Origin: JBAZOJ01 sp041648755
Lineage (GTDB): Bacteria > Planctomycetota > B143-G9
Assembly: GCA_041648755.1 (NCBI GenBank)
Contig: JBAZOJ010000018.1
Coordinates: 1 to 27,145, forward strand
Length of the DNA stretch: 27,145 nt
Reading direction: 5' to 3'
A model generated the notes under the pieces. It worked only from the letters and a program-made list of their open reading frames with translations, was not told the DNA's origin and ran no database searches. The translations under genes were made by a program, and so were the position numbers. Positions 1 through 7,603 of the stretch are shown here, piece after piece (the stretch's first letter is position 1; every line of letters begins with the position of its first letter).

Positions 1-2
1 GG

Positions 3-566
3 CTGGAAGCCGATGAATCGCTGGCTGGCGGATTGCACTGGCTTGAGGCTCAAAGGGCAATTTTCGATGCCGGAGGCGCGATAGTCGAGGACAGTGATGC
101 CCTCCCGACCCCGAACATTGTCGCTTACATTCCGGTGCTGTCAAAGGAGCATGTCCCGCTTCACTCAGGGGCGCACAAGTCGCTTTCGGTGCTTGTGGTT
201 GACGATGAGGAGACTGTCGGCGAGACCATCGCCTCATATCTCAGGGACACCGGTGAGTCTGCCTCCGTCGCAGGTGATTCGGCAGCCTTCGACAAGGCGG
301 TATGCACCCGCAAGTTCGATGTCGTAATGCTGGATCTGTCCTTCGAGAAGAAGGGGATTGACGAACTCCTTCAGCAGATCAAGGCCTTTTTGCCCGGCGC
401 GCTGACCGTCGTGATGAGTGGGACCCCTCCCACGGTTGGACAGAAAGCGAGTCTTGAGGAATTCGGAGTCACGGCGTTCCTGCCCAAGCCGATCATCCTT
501 GCGGACCTCGGCGAGTTGATCAACCGAATAGCCACGGAGAAGCATGATGACGTACAGGCTGATTAG
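3..566 (+). CDS. Hybrid sensor histidine kinase, C-terminal part (HATPase end plus receiver domain), 5' truncated
   Basis: The reading frame is already open at base 3, so this is the end of a longer protein whose start lies outside the window. The first ~45 residues (GGLHWLEAQRAIFDAGGAIV, then an I-P-V-L strand) resemble the last helix and strand of a histidine-kinase ATPase domain. A receiver domain follows: VLVVDDEE supplies the acidic pocket, VVMLDLS the phospho-accepting Asp, VVMSGTP the switch Ser/Thr, and FLPKPI the conserved Lys. All the usual receiver residues are present, so phosphorylation is plausible. A TTG at 33 could be called as a start, but it would cut into the kinase fold. 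The end overlaps the next gene by 23 bases, which suggests translational coupling to a secreted hydrolase. The input signal and output partner cannot be seen here. Confidence 0.8.
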   Translation: MEADESLAGGLHWLEAQRAIFDAGGAIVEDSDALPTPNIVAYIPVLSKEHVPLHSGAHKSLSVLVVDDEETVGETIASYLRDTGESASVAGDSAAFDKAVCTRKFDVVMLDLSFEKKGIDELLQQIKAFLPGALTVVMSGTPPTVGQKASLEEFGVTAFLPKPIILADLGELINRIATEKHDDVQAD

Positions 567-1851
567 GCTTATCGGGCTCGGCCTCCTCATTGCGGTTTTT
601 GCGCTTGTCGCCCCCAACTCCGCCGTTCGATGCGAAGAGGTGAAGATCGTCGAGCCCCCCGCGCTGGACAAGGACAAGAAGAAAGAACTCAAGGACCTGA
701 TAGACAGCTACTTCGCGACGTACGATATTCCCGAGAGCCTGAAGATATTCAACCGGATTCGCAAGTTCGACCCTGTGTGCAAGGCCGACCTCACCTTCTT
801 CACAACCTATTGCTGGCAGAAGGTCGCCGCGCTGCCCAAGCCCGAAAAGGCCAAGGGTACCATCAAGGTTGAGTCTCCCTTTGGCAATACCAGTGTCATC
901 ATTTCGGGCAAGCCGCCCGGCCCCAAGACCGGGTTCTTTATCGGCTTCCACGGTGGTGGCGCCGGGGCGGGGGACGCCTCCGAGTCGGCATCCAACTGGT
1001 CGGGTATGCCCAACTGCGTCACTGCCTTCCCGAATGCCATCACTCTCATCGATAACGCCTGGAACGACCCTCCCCAGGAGCGTTTTGCCTACTGGCTCGC
1101 CAAGTACATTCGCCGTGCCGTGGTGTACGACACCAACCGGGTCTACTGCGCGGGTCACTCGATGGGCGGGCAGGGCGCGTACGGGATGATGCTTCAGTAT
1201 GCCGATGTCTTTATCTCAGCCTGTGCCGGAGCCGGCAACCCGCTGATCGCCGATTCGCAGGATCATTACGGCGACGCAAAGCTGCTCATAGACAGCTTTT
1301 ACAACTCCTCGATATACTTCTATCACAGCGCGGATGATCCCCGTGTTGCCTTTGCCCCCGTAAAGGACTGGGCGAACGTCTTCGCCGGGCTGAAGAAACA
1401 GTATCCCGAAGGCTACGACTACGTATTCAGCGAGTACAAGGACAACGGGCACGGATTGGCCAAAGAGGGACTGAGCAAGTGCATGGAATGGATGTGGACC
1501 CATGCGCGCAACCCGCGGCCCAAGAAGATTCGCTGGCGCACCTACCGGCCCTGGAAGCAGCATTTCTACTGGCTTTACGACCTGCAGCCCAAGCGGCTCG
1601 ACCTCATCGAGGCCGAATACACGGGCAAGCAGGAGGTGAAGGTCACGGCGAAGGACACTGCGGGCCTCATCTCCGTCCTCTTCAACGACAAGCTCGTTGA
1701 CCCGAAGCTTCCCGTAACGGTCTCGTGCAACGGCAAGCAGGTCTTTTCAGGTCTTCTCGTCAGGTCAGTCTCCGCGATGGTCGCCTCGATCCGTGAGTAC
1801 GAAGACCCGGAATACGTTTACACGTCGAGAGTTGATATCGAGCTGCCCTGA
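544..1851 (+). CDS. Secreted alpha/beta hydrolase (esterase/depolymerase-like)
   Basis: A 435-residue protein with a hydrophobic signal peptide (about residues 1-30), so it is probably exported. The hydrolase core spans about 105-325. FIGFHGGG around 132-139 is the usual oxyanion-side HGGG motif, GHSMGG at 204-209 holds the likely nucleophile Ser206, DDP at 264-266 the likely acid, and NGHG at 301-304 the likely His303. The family includes PHB-depolymerase-like and feruloyl-esterase-like enzymes; the substrate cannot be told from sequence. Residues ~330-435 form an extra beta-rich tail with a 'LVDPKLPVTVSCNGKQVF' type segment, which I know mainly from PVC-group secreted esterases. GGAGA lies just before the start; ATG at 547 is an equal alternative. 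The gene starts inside the end of the kinase gene. Confidence 0.82.
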   Translation: MMTYRLIRLIGLGLLIAVFALVAPNSAVRCEEVKIVEPPALDKDKKKELKDLIDSYFATYDIPESLKIFNRIRKFDPVCKADLTFFTTYCWQKVAALPKPEKAKGTIKVESPFGNTSVIISGKPPGPKTGFFIGFHGGGAGAGDASESASNWSGMPNCVTAFPNAITLIDNAWNDPPQERFAYWLAKYIRRAVVYDTNRVYCAGHSMGGQGAYGMMLQYADVFISACAGAGNPLIADSQDHYGDAKLLIDSFYNSSIYFYHSADDPRVAFAPVKDWANVFAGLKKQYPEGYDYVFSEYKDNGHGLAKEGLSKCMEWMWTHARNPRPKKIRWRTYRPWKQHFYWLYDLQPKRLDLIEAEYTGKQEVKVTAKDTAGLISVLFNDKLVDPKLPVTVSCNGKQVFSGLLVRSVSAMVASIREYEDPEYVYTSRVDIELP

Positions 1852-1918
1852 TCCCGGTCTTTTGTCTGCATAGAAACTCCTCCCCAGGCATCATTGTGGT
1901 GAAGGAGCGGATCAGTCT

Positions 1919-3547
1919 ATGACCACCGATTTGGCCTTGCTCGAAGCATTTGCCTCTGGGAACGACCGGGATGCTTTTGCGCGGTTGGTTGACCTCCACG
2001 CGGGAATGGTCTACGGGACCAGCCTGCGCATCACCCGCAGCCCCGATGACGCGCGCGACATAACCCAGGAATGTTTCGTCGAGTTGGCCCGCCACGCAAG
2101 AAACATCACTGTTTCTGTCGGCGGCTGGTTGCATACCACGGCGGTCAAGCGGTCCTGCCTCCTCTTGCGAAGACGAAAACTTCACGAACGCAAGGAGAAG
2201 CTCGCCATGATGCCGACAATCTGCAGCCCCGATTCCACGTGGGAGACCATTGCCCCCAGGCTCGACGAGGCAATAGATGCCTTGCCGTATAATCTGAGGG
2301 TCCTGGTGGTTATGCACTTCCTCGATGGCGAGGCTCAAAGCGAGATCGCGGCGAAGCTCGGCGTTGACCAGTCAACGGTATCGCGAAGAATAGACAGGGC
2401 TCTTGAACTCCTCAGAAAGAACCTTGCAGCGGGGGGAGTCTTCGTCACCGCCACCGTCCTTGTCAGCAGCCTGGCATCCGCGACCGCTTCTGCTGCTCCC
2501 GCCGAAATCGTGGCGGAACTCAAGAGCCTGCCCGATATTCAGCCGGACGCCTTCAACATGGACAGCGGCTCATCCGGCGCTGCAAACACTCCCGGGTTGT
2601 CTGACGCCGCCCTGAATGTCATCGCGGGTGGCGTTGTCGCGGGGATCTTCTTCGGATCGCTATTCCTCTCCTGGGCCGTCAAGTCCGAGCCCCTTGCCGC
2701 CGCCTCGAACTTCTGCACGTCATCGGCGACAAGTCGGGTGGTTTCGACAAGCAAGGTAACGTATCGCGGGGCAATGTCCCACATGTATGCCCCCGGGAAG
2801 CCGGATGGCGAATACTGGCTGCCCGAGCTGCAGCGTGAGGGTCCCGGGGCTCCGGAGCATTATGTCTTCAACCTGGGCGGAATGACAATCGCGCAGGCAG
2901 CAGAGGCGATCAGCCTTGTGAGTGGCGACGAAATCAAGCTCGGGGCGGGAGCATCAAGCCGCTCTGAAATGAAGTTCTCTGCGAGACTGCTCACGGTGCA
3001 GTACGTTGTGCACGAGTTGTGCTGCCTGGAGTGGGAACTGGGGTCCTATGACTGTTTCAAAACGGTGTTTCTGGACAACCAGGGATACATCAACCGAGTC
3101 ACCTTTCCAACTGATGGCAGCCCGGCCGAAAAGAACGCGTTCCTGGAGACATTCTGCCAGAGCAAGGTTGGCGTTTACGCGCTGTCCTCGGATCCCGCAG
3201 AAGTCCTTCGCGCCATCCTGGCGGACGTTTACCGGATGAGGCAGGGTGACAGGTATGAAGCGGGGGTGAATGTGGCAGGTTTGCTCTGGAGTTGGCCAAG
3301 ATGGCTTCCATGGCACTCGGACGTCCCACTCGACAAGCGGCCAAGGGACTTCATCATCCCGTACACCACTGTCGGTCAAGCTCTGGATGCTTTTTGCGCG
3401 GAAATGGGCCAAACGTGGGAGATCTCCGGTGGAGCGATTATGCTGTCGGCGCCTGTGCCGACCTTCGACGCCCCAAGCAGATCCCCATTGTCTTCCTCAG
3501 AGCAACGGGCAGGCCAATACGCGGCTTCGTTGCAGGGCACACAATGA
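1919..3547 (+). CDS. ECF RNA polymerase sigma factor with transmembrane segment and STN-like extracytoplasmic tail
   Basis: A 542-residue protein, about three times the length of a plain ECF sigma factor. Residues ~18-88 match sigma region 2 (SPDDARDITQECFVELAR is the core-binding helix region). Residues ~113-168 match region 4, including the helix-turn-helix SEIAAKLGVDQSTVSRRIDR. A first hydrophobic stretch is at ~172-192 and a clear membrane segment at ~231-252. Residues ~316-375 (GMTIAQAAEAISLVSG, then KFSARLLTVQYVVHELC) look like a secretin/TonB short N-terminal (STN) domain, and ~478-511 looks like a second partial copy. By inference the sigma domains lie in the cytoplasm and the tail outside the membrane, giving a one-protein signal transducer. 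A GAAGGAG site precedes the ATG. The next gene encodes a secreted LRR protein. The STN assignment is by eye only. Confidence 0.85.
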   Translation: MTTDLALLEAFASGNDRDAFARLVDLHAGMVYGTSLRITRSPDDARDITQECFVELARHARNITVSVGGWLHTTAVKRSCLLLRRRKLHERKEKLAMMPTICSPDSTWETIAPRLDEAIDALPYNLRVLVVMHFLDGEAQSEIAAKLGVDQSTVSRRIDRALELLRKNLAAGGVFVTATVLVSSLASATASAAPAEIVAELKSLPDIQPDAFNMDSGSSGAANTPGLSDAALNVIAGGVVAGIFFGSLFLSWAVKSEPLAAASNFCTSSATSRVVSTSKVTYRGAMSHMYAPGKPDGEYWLPELQREGPGAPEHYVFNLGGMTIAQAAEAISLVSGDEIKLGAGASSRSEMKFSARLLTVQYVVHELCCLEWELGSYDCFKTVFLDNQGYINRVTFPTDGSPAEKNAFLETFCQSKVGVYALSSDPAEVLRAILADVYRMRQGDRYEAGVNVAGLLWSWPRWLPWHSDVPLDKRPRDFIIPYTTVGQALDAFCAEMGQTWEISGGAIMLSAPVPTFDAPSRSPLSSSEQRAGQYAASLQGTQ

Positions 3548-3667
3548 TGCCTGCAGCAGCCAATGCCTTGCTTCGATGCCTTTCTGCCCTCGACTTGGCG
3601 CGCGCAAGGCGCCACTGCCCATTCCACTGTCCGGACTTTTCCACACTATTTGACCACGGAGGCTCGC

Positions 3668-5596
3668 ATGCGTAGTCTCGCAATTTTCATTCTTGCCACC
3701 TGCGTTTTCGCCGTCTGCATCACCCGGGCCGCCTTCGCCGAAACCACCGACGTTTCGTGCAGCGGAATGCTCATTCTGCGCAATGCCCTCACGGGCTTGG
3801 AGCAGGTCAACAATGGCGTTGAAGGAGCAACCGTAACCGTCAGCATGCAGGCCGGGGACATACTGCAGGTGCTTCCATACCAGGGCTACGGCTCGATGGG
3901 GTCGACCGGACCGGATGGCAGGATGGTCTCTCGCATGTACCTCTACGGCGACGACATTGCCGACTCCTGGTACCTCGCCCCGTACTACAGGGTCCCTGAG
4001 GGGGTCGGGAAGTCCCTGGCATTCTCAGGCGAAGGCGGCAAGTTCTTCTGCAATGGCGTTCTCTATGGCCTTGTTCTTGGCGACAATGCATCTGTTGACT
4101 GGGCCAAAGCCGCCTCGGCCGAGGACCTCGCCGGGGTGTCGTATGTCCGGGTCGGCGAGGGAGCAAAGGCAGACCTCGACCTGCTTGCCAAGTTCGCCGA
4201 CAGGCCAACGATAATTGAACTGACCGGCATACCGTATGCTGATGCTGCACCCGTGCTTGCTAAGCTCGATCTGCGCGGCCTCATCCTCTGGGAGCCCGGC
4301 AACGGGGAGACATTGTCCGTTGGGGCTCACAAGGATCTCCGGATGCTCTGCGTGGTTAAGGGCGCGAAACTCAACGCCGTGAAATTCCCCGAGCCACTTC
4401 CGGCGCTGCAGACGCTCAGCCTGTGGTGCTGTACCGAGCTGACCCTGGTCGAAGGGCTGTCGGCTCTGTCCGGCCTCCGCTTCCTGAACGTCACGTTTGC
4501 GCGGAAATTGACCACTGACGGCCTGTCGGGGACTGTGGGGCTGCAGGGCCTTTGTCTGAGGGGTTGCCCGGCCATCACGAGCCTGGCCACTCTGACTTCC
4601 GGCGGGAAAATGGAATCCGTTGACTGCCGCATATGCGTGGGATTGGCCGATATCTCGACGATTGGCGACTGCAAGGGCCTGCGCCGGGCATTTGTCTCGG
4701 ACAGCGGAGTTCTTTCGGATGTATCGGCGGTCGGCGGCCTGGCGGCGCTTGAGGAACTTCAGATCTACAGGTGCCCCTCGGTCGTTGTGATCCCCGACCT
4801 GAGCCGCCTGACCAGGTTGACCAAGTTGGTTGTTGCCGACTGCCCCCTGCGCAATGTGGACTTCGCGGTGGGGCTCGCGTCGCTTGAGAATATTGACGCT
4901 TCGGGTATTGAGTGCATAACCGATCTGAAGTGGCTCGAAGCCGCTGTGAACTTGACCCATGTCAAGGTCAACTACTGCGATTCGCTCGCATCTCTGGCCG
5001 GGCTGGAGGGACAACAGTCGCTGCTGTGGATCGAGGCAAGGAATACGGCTATCGAATCGCTGGAAGAACTCCGCGATCTGCCCAGGCTGAGTTACGTATG
5101 GATTGACAATTGCGCCCACTTGCGCAGCATCGCCCCGTTGGAGAGCCTCAAGCTGCTGAGGATGTTATCCGCCCGTGAATGCATGGGGCTCGAAACCCTT
5201 GAGCCCATCACCCGGATGCCCCTTCTGACAGGGCTGTCGATTACCTGCCCTGCGGATTTCGACTATGCCATACTGGGAACGTTGAGCCATCTCAGCCAGG
5301 TGACCCTGTGGGGCTGCAGCGGATTGGAGACGATGGACTTCTGCGCCACACTGGGCCAACTATCGTTCCTCTCCGTCGTGGATTGCCCCAAGCTGGCCAA
5401 CATCGAAGCTCTCGCGAATCTCAAGGGACTGAGATATCTATACATCCGCAACGCGCCAACGCTGACATCCCTCCGCCCGCTGTTCGGCCTCACCTCGCTT
5501 GCGACGTTGAATCTATCGCGTGTCCCGAATGTCCCCAGGGAGGAGATCGAGGAACTCAGGCAGGCGCTAAAGTCCTGCTCCGTAACGGTCTATTGA
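3668..5596 (+). CDS. Secreted leucine-rich-repeat protein
   Basis: I chose the ATG at 3668 because GGAGG lies five bases upstream and the protein then begins with a classical signal peptide (MRSLAIFILATCVFAV, ending near AFAE). An upstream in-frame ATG at 3563 would bury that signal. The 642-residue product has an N-terminal beta-rich region (about 25-140) with 'V.AGD', 'GPDG' and 'YGLVLGDN' elements, faintly like the PA-IL/LecA lectin fold; this is speculative. From about residue 165 to the end there are at least fifteen irregular leucine-rich repeats of about 22-24 residues (LxxLxLxxC pattern, often with Cys at the turn, as in 'LEELQIYRCPSV'). Such repeats usually bind protein partners. No enzyme motif is visible. 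It follows the membrane-tailed sigma factor by 120 bases and may be in the same unit or under its control. Confidence 0.8.
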   Translation: MRSLAIFILATCVFAVCITRAAFAETTDVSCSGMLILRNALTGLEQVNNGVEGATVTVSMQAGDILQVLPYQGYGSMGSTGPDGRMVSRMYLYGDDIADSWYLAPYYRVPEGVGKSLAFSGEGGKFFCNGVLYGLVLGDNASVDWAKAASAEDLAGVSYVRVGEGAKADLDLLAKFADRPTIIELTGIPYADAAPVLAKLDLRGLILWEPGNGETLSVGAHKDLRMLCVVKGAKLNAVKFPEPLPALQTLSLWCCTELTLVEGLSALSGLRFLNVTFARKLTTDGLSGTVGLQGLCLRGCPAITSLATLTSGGKMESVDCRICVGLADISTIGDCKGLRRAFVSDSGVLSDVSAVGGLAALEELQIYRCPSVVVIPDLSRLTRLTKLVVADCPLRNVDFAVGLASLENIDASGIECITDLKWLEAAVNLTHVKVNYCDSLASLAGLEGQQSLLWIEARNTAIESLEELRDLPRLSYVWIDNCAHLRSIAPLESLKLLRMLSARECMGLETLEPITRMPLLTGLSITCPADFDYAILGTLSHLSQVTLWGCSGLETMDFCATLGQLSFLSVVDCPKLANIEALANLKGLRYLYIRNAPTLTSLRPLFGLTSLATLNLSRVPNVPREEIEELRQALKSCSVTVY

Positions 5597-5709
5597 GCCT
5601 GATGCGACCCGGAGAGGGAAGAGAGGACGACTTTTGCGCGGCCCGGAAGAGAAACCAATATGGGTTCAAGATGGGCCGATGGATGTGGAAGAACCTAACC
5701 CCCGGGAGC

Positions 5710-5727
5710 GCCGCGCACCCGCGCGGC
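5710..5727. repeat. Perfect GC-rich inverted repeat (7-bp stem, 4-base loop)
   Basis: GCCGCGC (5710-5716) and GCGCGGC (5721-5727) are exact reverse complements around the loop ACCC. There is no T-run on either side, so it is not a canonical intrinsic terminator. It lies 23 bases before the heptamer repeats and may be part of the same intergenic element. Confidence 0.7.
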
Positions 5728-5750
5728 ATCGGCTGCTGGCTGCTCTCTTA

Positions 5751-5778
5751 TTCATCATTCATCACTCATCATTCATCA
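5751..5778. repeat. Four-copy tandem heptamer repeat, unit YTCATCA
   Basis: Four head-to-tail 7-base units: TTCATCA, TTCATCA, CTCATCA, TTCATCA. Only one base differs across the 28 positions. It is AT-richer than its surroundings and lies outside any supported gene. Short tandem heptamers are known as interspersed intergenic elements in some bacteria; whether this one is dispersed in this genome cannot be judged here. Confidence 0.8.
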
Positions 5779-5832
5779 ATTCTCGCCGCGACCGTCTCGG
5801 CGCGTTCTTGCTCCATCTGCTGGCCTTCGTTT

Positions 5833-5853
5833 CTCGCCCGTCTATCGGGTGAG
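5833..5853. repeat. Imperfect hairpin in the convergent intergenic region
   Basis: CTCGCCCG (5833-5840) pairs with CGGGTGAG (5846-5853) around a 5-base loop, with one G-T wobble. It could help terminate one of the two convergent transcripts, but the lack of a T tract makes this weak. Confidence 0.35.
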
Positions 5854-6011
5854 GATCGCGAACCGCGTGCGCCTTCGAGCGAGAAATGGGCTTGTTCCCA
5901 CAGGGGCAGGTTTGGCCGGTTACGCCCCCCAATGGATCATTCCGAAATGGCAGACTCCGCCCTCCCGCAACTTCTTCCCAGTTGCAGTCTTACGCTCGAA
6001 AGTCTTCTTGT

Positions 6012-7253
6012 CTATTGAGTGGGCGGCGGTACCGGAGCAGCGGCGGCTTTGATCCGCTCGAACTTCTCGCGGATTTCCAGAATGCGGTCGAGCCTCTTCA
6101 GAAACGCAACCACACAGTCGGGGTCGAAGTGCGTTCCTGTGTCCTTTTTTAATATCGAAATGCACATATCCAGGGGCATCGCCTTCTTGTACACCCGATC
6201 GGTGAAAAGCGCATCGAAAACGTCAACGACCGCCACGATTCGCGCTTCGATCGGAATCGCTTCGCCCTTGATCCCGTTCGGGTAGCCGGTTCCGTCGTAT
6301 TTCTCGTGGTGGCACAGTGTTATGTTGTACGCTGAACGCGCAATGGGCTCGTTCTTGCCCTCGAACAGCTTGGCCCCGATTGAGGTATGCCGCTTGACTA
6401 TATCGAATTCCTCGGGTGTGAGCTTGCCGGGCTTGAGCAGAATGGCGTCGGGAATGGCCTGCTTGCCTATGTCGTGCATTGGGGCTGCGTCGCGCAGGGC
6501 CTTCTTGAAGTCGTCGGAAAGGCCAAGTTCATCGGCAACTTCTACGGCGTATTCCGCAATCCTGTGGATGTGCACGTGGGTGTCAGGATCAGCAAGCTTC
6601 AACTCGACCATCACGGCCATTCGCTGCATGGTCTCTACATACGCGCGATACACTTCCTCGATAAGCATTGCCCTCTGCAGGGCCTCGGCGGCCAGCGAAC
6701 TCAGCGCGCTGACAACTTCCTCGTCTTCCTTGTTGAAGCTCTCCATGGTGCCCGGAACGCCTTTGTAGCGGGCGTTGATGAGCTGGATGACTCCTACCAC
6801 TTCGCCGTGCCGGTCAATCATCGGGTGCAGCAGCATCGAGTGGCATTCGTAGCCGTTCGTCTTGTCGAATTCGCGGTTGTGCCGATAGGGTGCGTCTTCG
6901 GCAAGCGCATACGCATCGGGGATGTTCAGCGGGGTTTTGGTCTTGGCCACGTATCCCGCAAGCGAATTCTCGCCCACGGATATAGTAGTCCCACGGTTGA
7001 AAACGCTTGTCAGCGGCTTCCCGTGCCTTTTGCTTAACGTGTTGTTCAGCGCTATGCAGAAGAACAGGCGATCCTGCCCGTCGCGCTTTTCGCGCAGGTA
7101 CAGCGAGCCGGCGTCCGCGTCGGTCAGTTCGACTGAGGCCTTGATGATCTTGTCCAGCAGTCGGTCCAGCTCGTACTCGCTGGTGAATGCTGCAGCCAAT
7201 CGAAGCAGCTTTTCGAACTTGACCTGGATGGTGTTGAAGCGTGAAGTTTCCAT
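6012..7253 (-). CDS. GAF domain and HD-GYP phosphodiesterase
   Basis: A 413-residue cytoplasmic protein. Residues ~25-195 form a GAF sensory domain (LLDKIIKASVELTDADAGSL, with GVIQLIN near its end). Residues ~200-400 form an HD-GYP domain. The metal-binding His260-Asp261 sits in HDIGK, followed by HH at 315-316, DGTGYP at 320-325 (GYP signature intact) and a later Asp in VVDVFDAL. HD-GYP proteins hydrolyse cyclic di-GMP, and some act on cGAMP; all expected catalytic residues are visible. The GAF domain probably senses a small ligand. The gene stands alone on the minus strand, divergent from the VOR operon across 121 bases. No receiver domain is present, so it is not a standard two-component regulator. 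Confidence 0.9.
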   Translation of the reverse strand: METSRFNTIQVKFEKLLRLAAAFTSEYELDRLLDKIIKASVELTDADAGSLYLREKRDGQDRLFFCIALNNTLSKRHGKPLTSVFNRGTTISVGENSLAGYVAKTKTPLNIPDAYALAEDAPYRHNREFDKTNGYECHSMLLHPMIDRHGEVVGVIQLINARYKGVPGTMESFNKEDEEVVSALSSLAAEALQRAMLIEEVYRAYVETMQRMAVMVELKLADPDTHVHIHRIAEYAVEVADELGLSDDFKKALRDAAPMHDIGKQAIPDAILLKPGKLTPEEFDIVKRHTSIGAKLFEGKNEPIARSAYNITLCHHEKYDGTGYPNGIKGEAIPIEARIVAVVDVFDALFTDRVYKKAMPLDMCISILKKDTGTHFDPDCVVAFLKRLDRILEIREKFERIKAAAAPVPPPTQ

Positions 7254-7308
7254 AGTGTCAGCATCAGTCTATCACCCTTTCGCAAGGCCGCATAGTGCAA
7301 AACTCGGA

Positions 7309-7337
7309 GGGGTTTTTCACTTGAAAACAAGTACCCC
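7309..7337. promoter_or_regulatory. Candidate operator dyad overlapping the VOR operon promoter
   Basis: ACTTG (7319-7323) and CAAGT (7328-7332) form an exact inverted repeat around AAAA, and GGGGT (7309-7313) and ACCCC (7333-7337) form an outer pair. The dyad covers the proposed -35 element, the position expected for a repressor site. It could also regulate the divergent HD-GYP gene. No regulator gene is adjacent, so the binding protein is unknown. Confidence 0.4.
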
Positions 7338-7348
7338 CAAAATATAGT
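7321..7348 (+). promoter_or_regulatory. Predicted sigma-70 promoter of the VOR-ilvE operon
   Basis: TTGAAA (7321-7326), a 16-base spacer and TATAGT (7343-7348) lie about 26 bases before the ferredoxin start codon. This predicts a short leader that includes the AAGGAGG ribosome site at 7364-7370. Confidence 0.55.
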
Positions 7349-7374
7349 AGCATCGTACAGGCCAAGGAGGACCA

Positions 7375-7578
7375 ATGCCGAAGATCACCGTCCGCGAGGA
7401 GCGCTGCAAGGGCTGTGGGCTCTGCATTTCCATATGCCCCAAGCAGGTTCTCGCGCCTTCCGAGAGCATTAACTCGAAAGGCTATCACCCAACATTCATG
7501 AAGTACCCGGAAAAGTGCATCGGATGCACCATGTGCGCTCTTACCTGCCCGGATCAGGTCATTGAGGTCTATCGCTGA
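7375..7578 (+). CDS. 2-oxoacid:ferredoxin oxidoreductase, ferredoxin-like (delta) subunit
   Basis: A 67-residue protein that is almost entirely a double 4Fe-4S ferredoxin fold. The first cluster motif uses Cys11, Cys14, Cys17 and Cys21, and the second Cys48, Cys51, Cys54 and Cys58, each set in CxxCxxCxxxCP form. Size and position, first in an operon before alpha, beta and gamma subunits, match the delta subunit of four-subunit oxidoreductases. There it carries electrons from the thiamine diphosphate site to external ferredoxin. AAGGAGG lies five bases before the ATG. It is 25 bases from the next gene. Confidence 0.93.
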   Translation: MPKITVREERCKGCGLCISICPKQVLAPSESINSKGYHPTFMKYPEKCIGCTMCALTCPDQVIEVYR

Positions 7579-7603
7579 TCCCTCCCAAAGAATGGAGTGA
7601 AGA

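Larger units (their letters stand above)
5597..6011. other. 415-base intergenic region between convergent genes
   Basis: No convincing gene was found here. Small frames exist but lack ribosome sites and recognisable protein sequence. The stretch holds a perfect 7-bp GC hairpin (5710-5727), a four-copy heptamer repeat (5751-5778) and a second imperfect hairpin (5833-5853). Because the LRR gene and the HD-GYP gene converge on this gap, transcription terminators are expected, but neither hairpin is followed by a run of T in either direction. Confidence 0.7.

Noticed and set aside
3563..3667. N-terminal extension of the LRR protein
   Set aside because: It would place 35 non-conserved residues before a clear signal peptide; GGAGG sits at the inner start instead.
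4025..5119. Long minus-strand frame (364 codons) opposite the LRR gene
   Set aside because: It has no ribosome site or recognisable protein sequence, and it runs antisense to a well-supported exported LRR protein. Long antisense frames are expected at this GC content.
5308..6018. Plus-strand frame running from the LRR gene through the intergenic region
   Set aside because: It overlaps the LRR gene out of frame, has no ribosome site, and the translation through the heptamer repeat is low-complexity.
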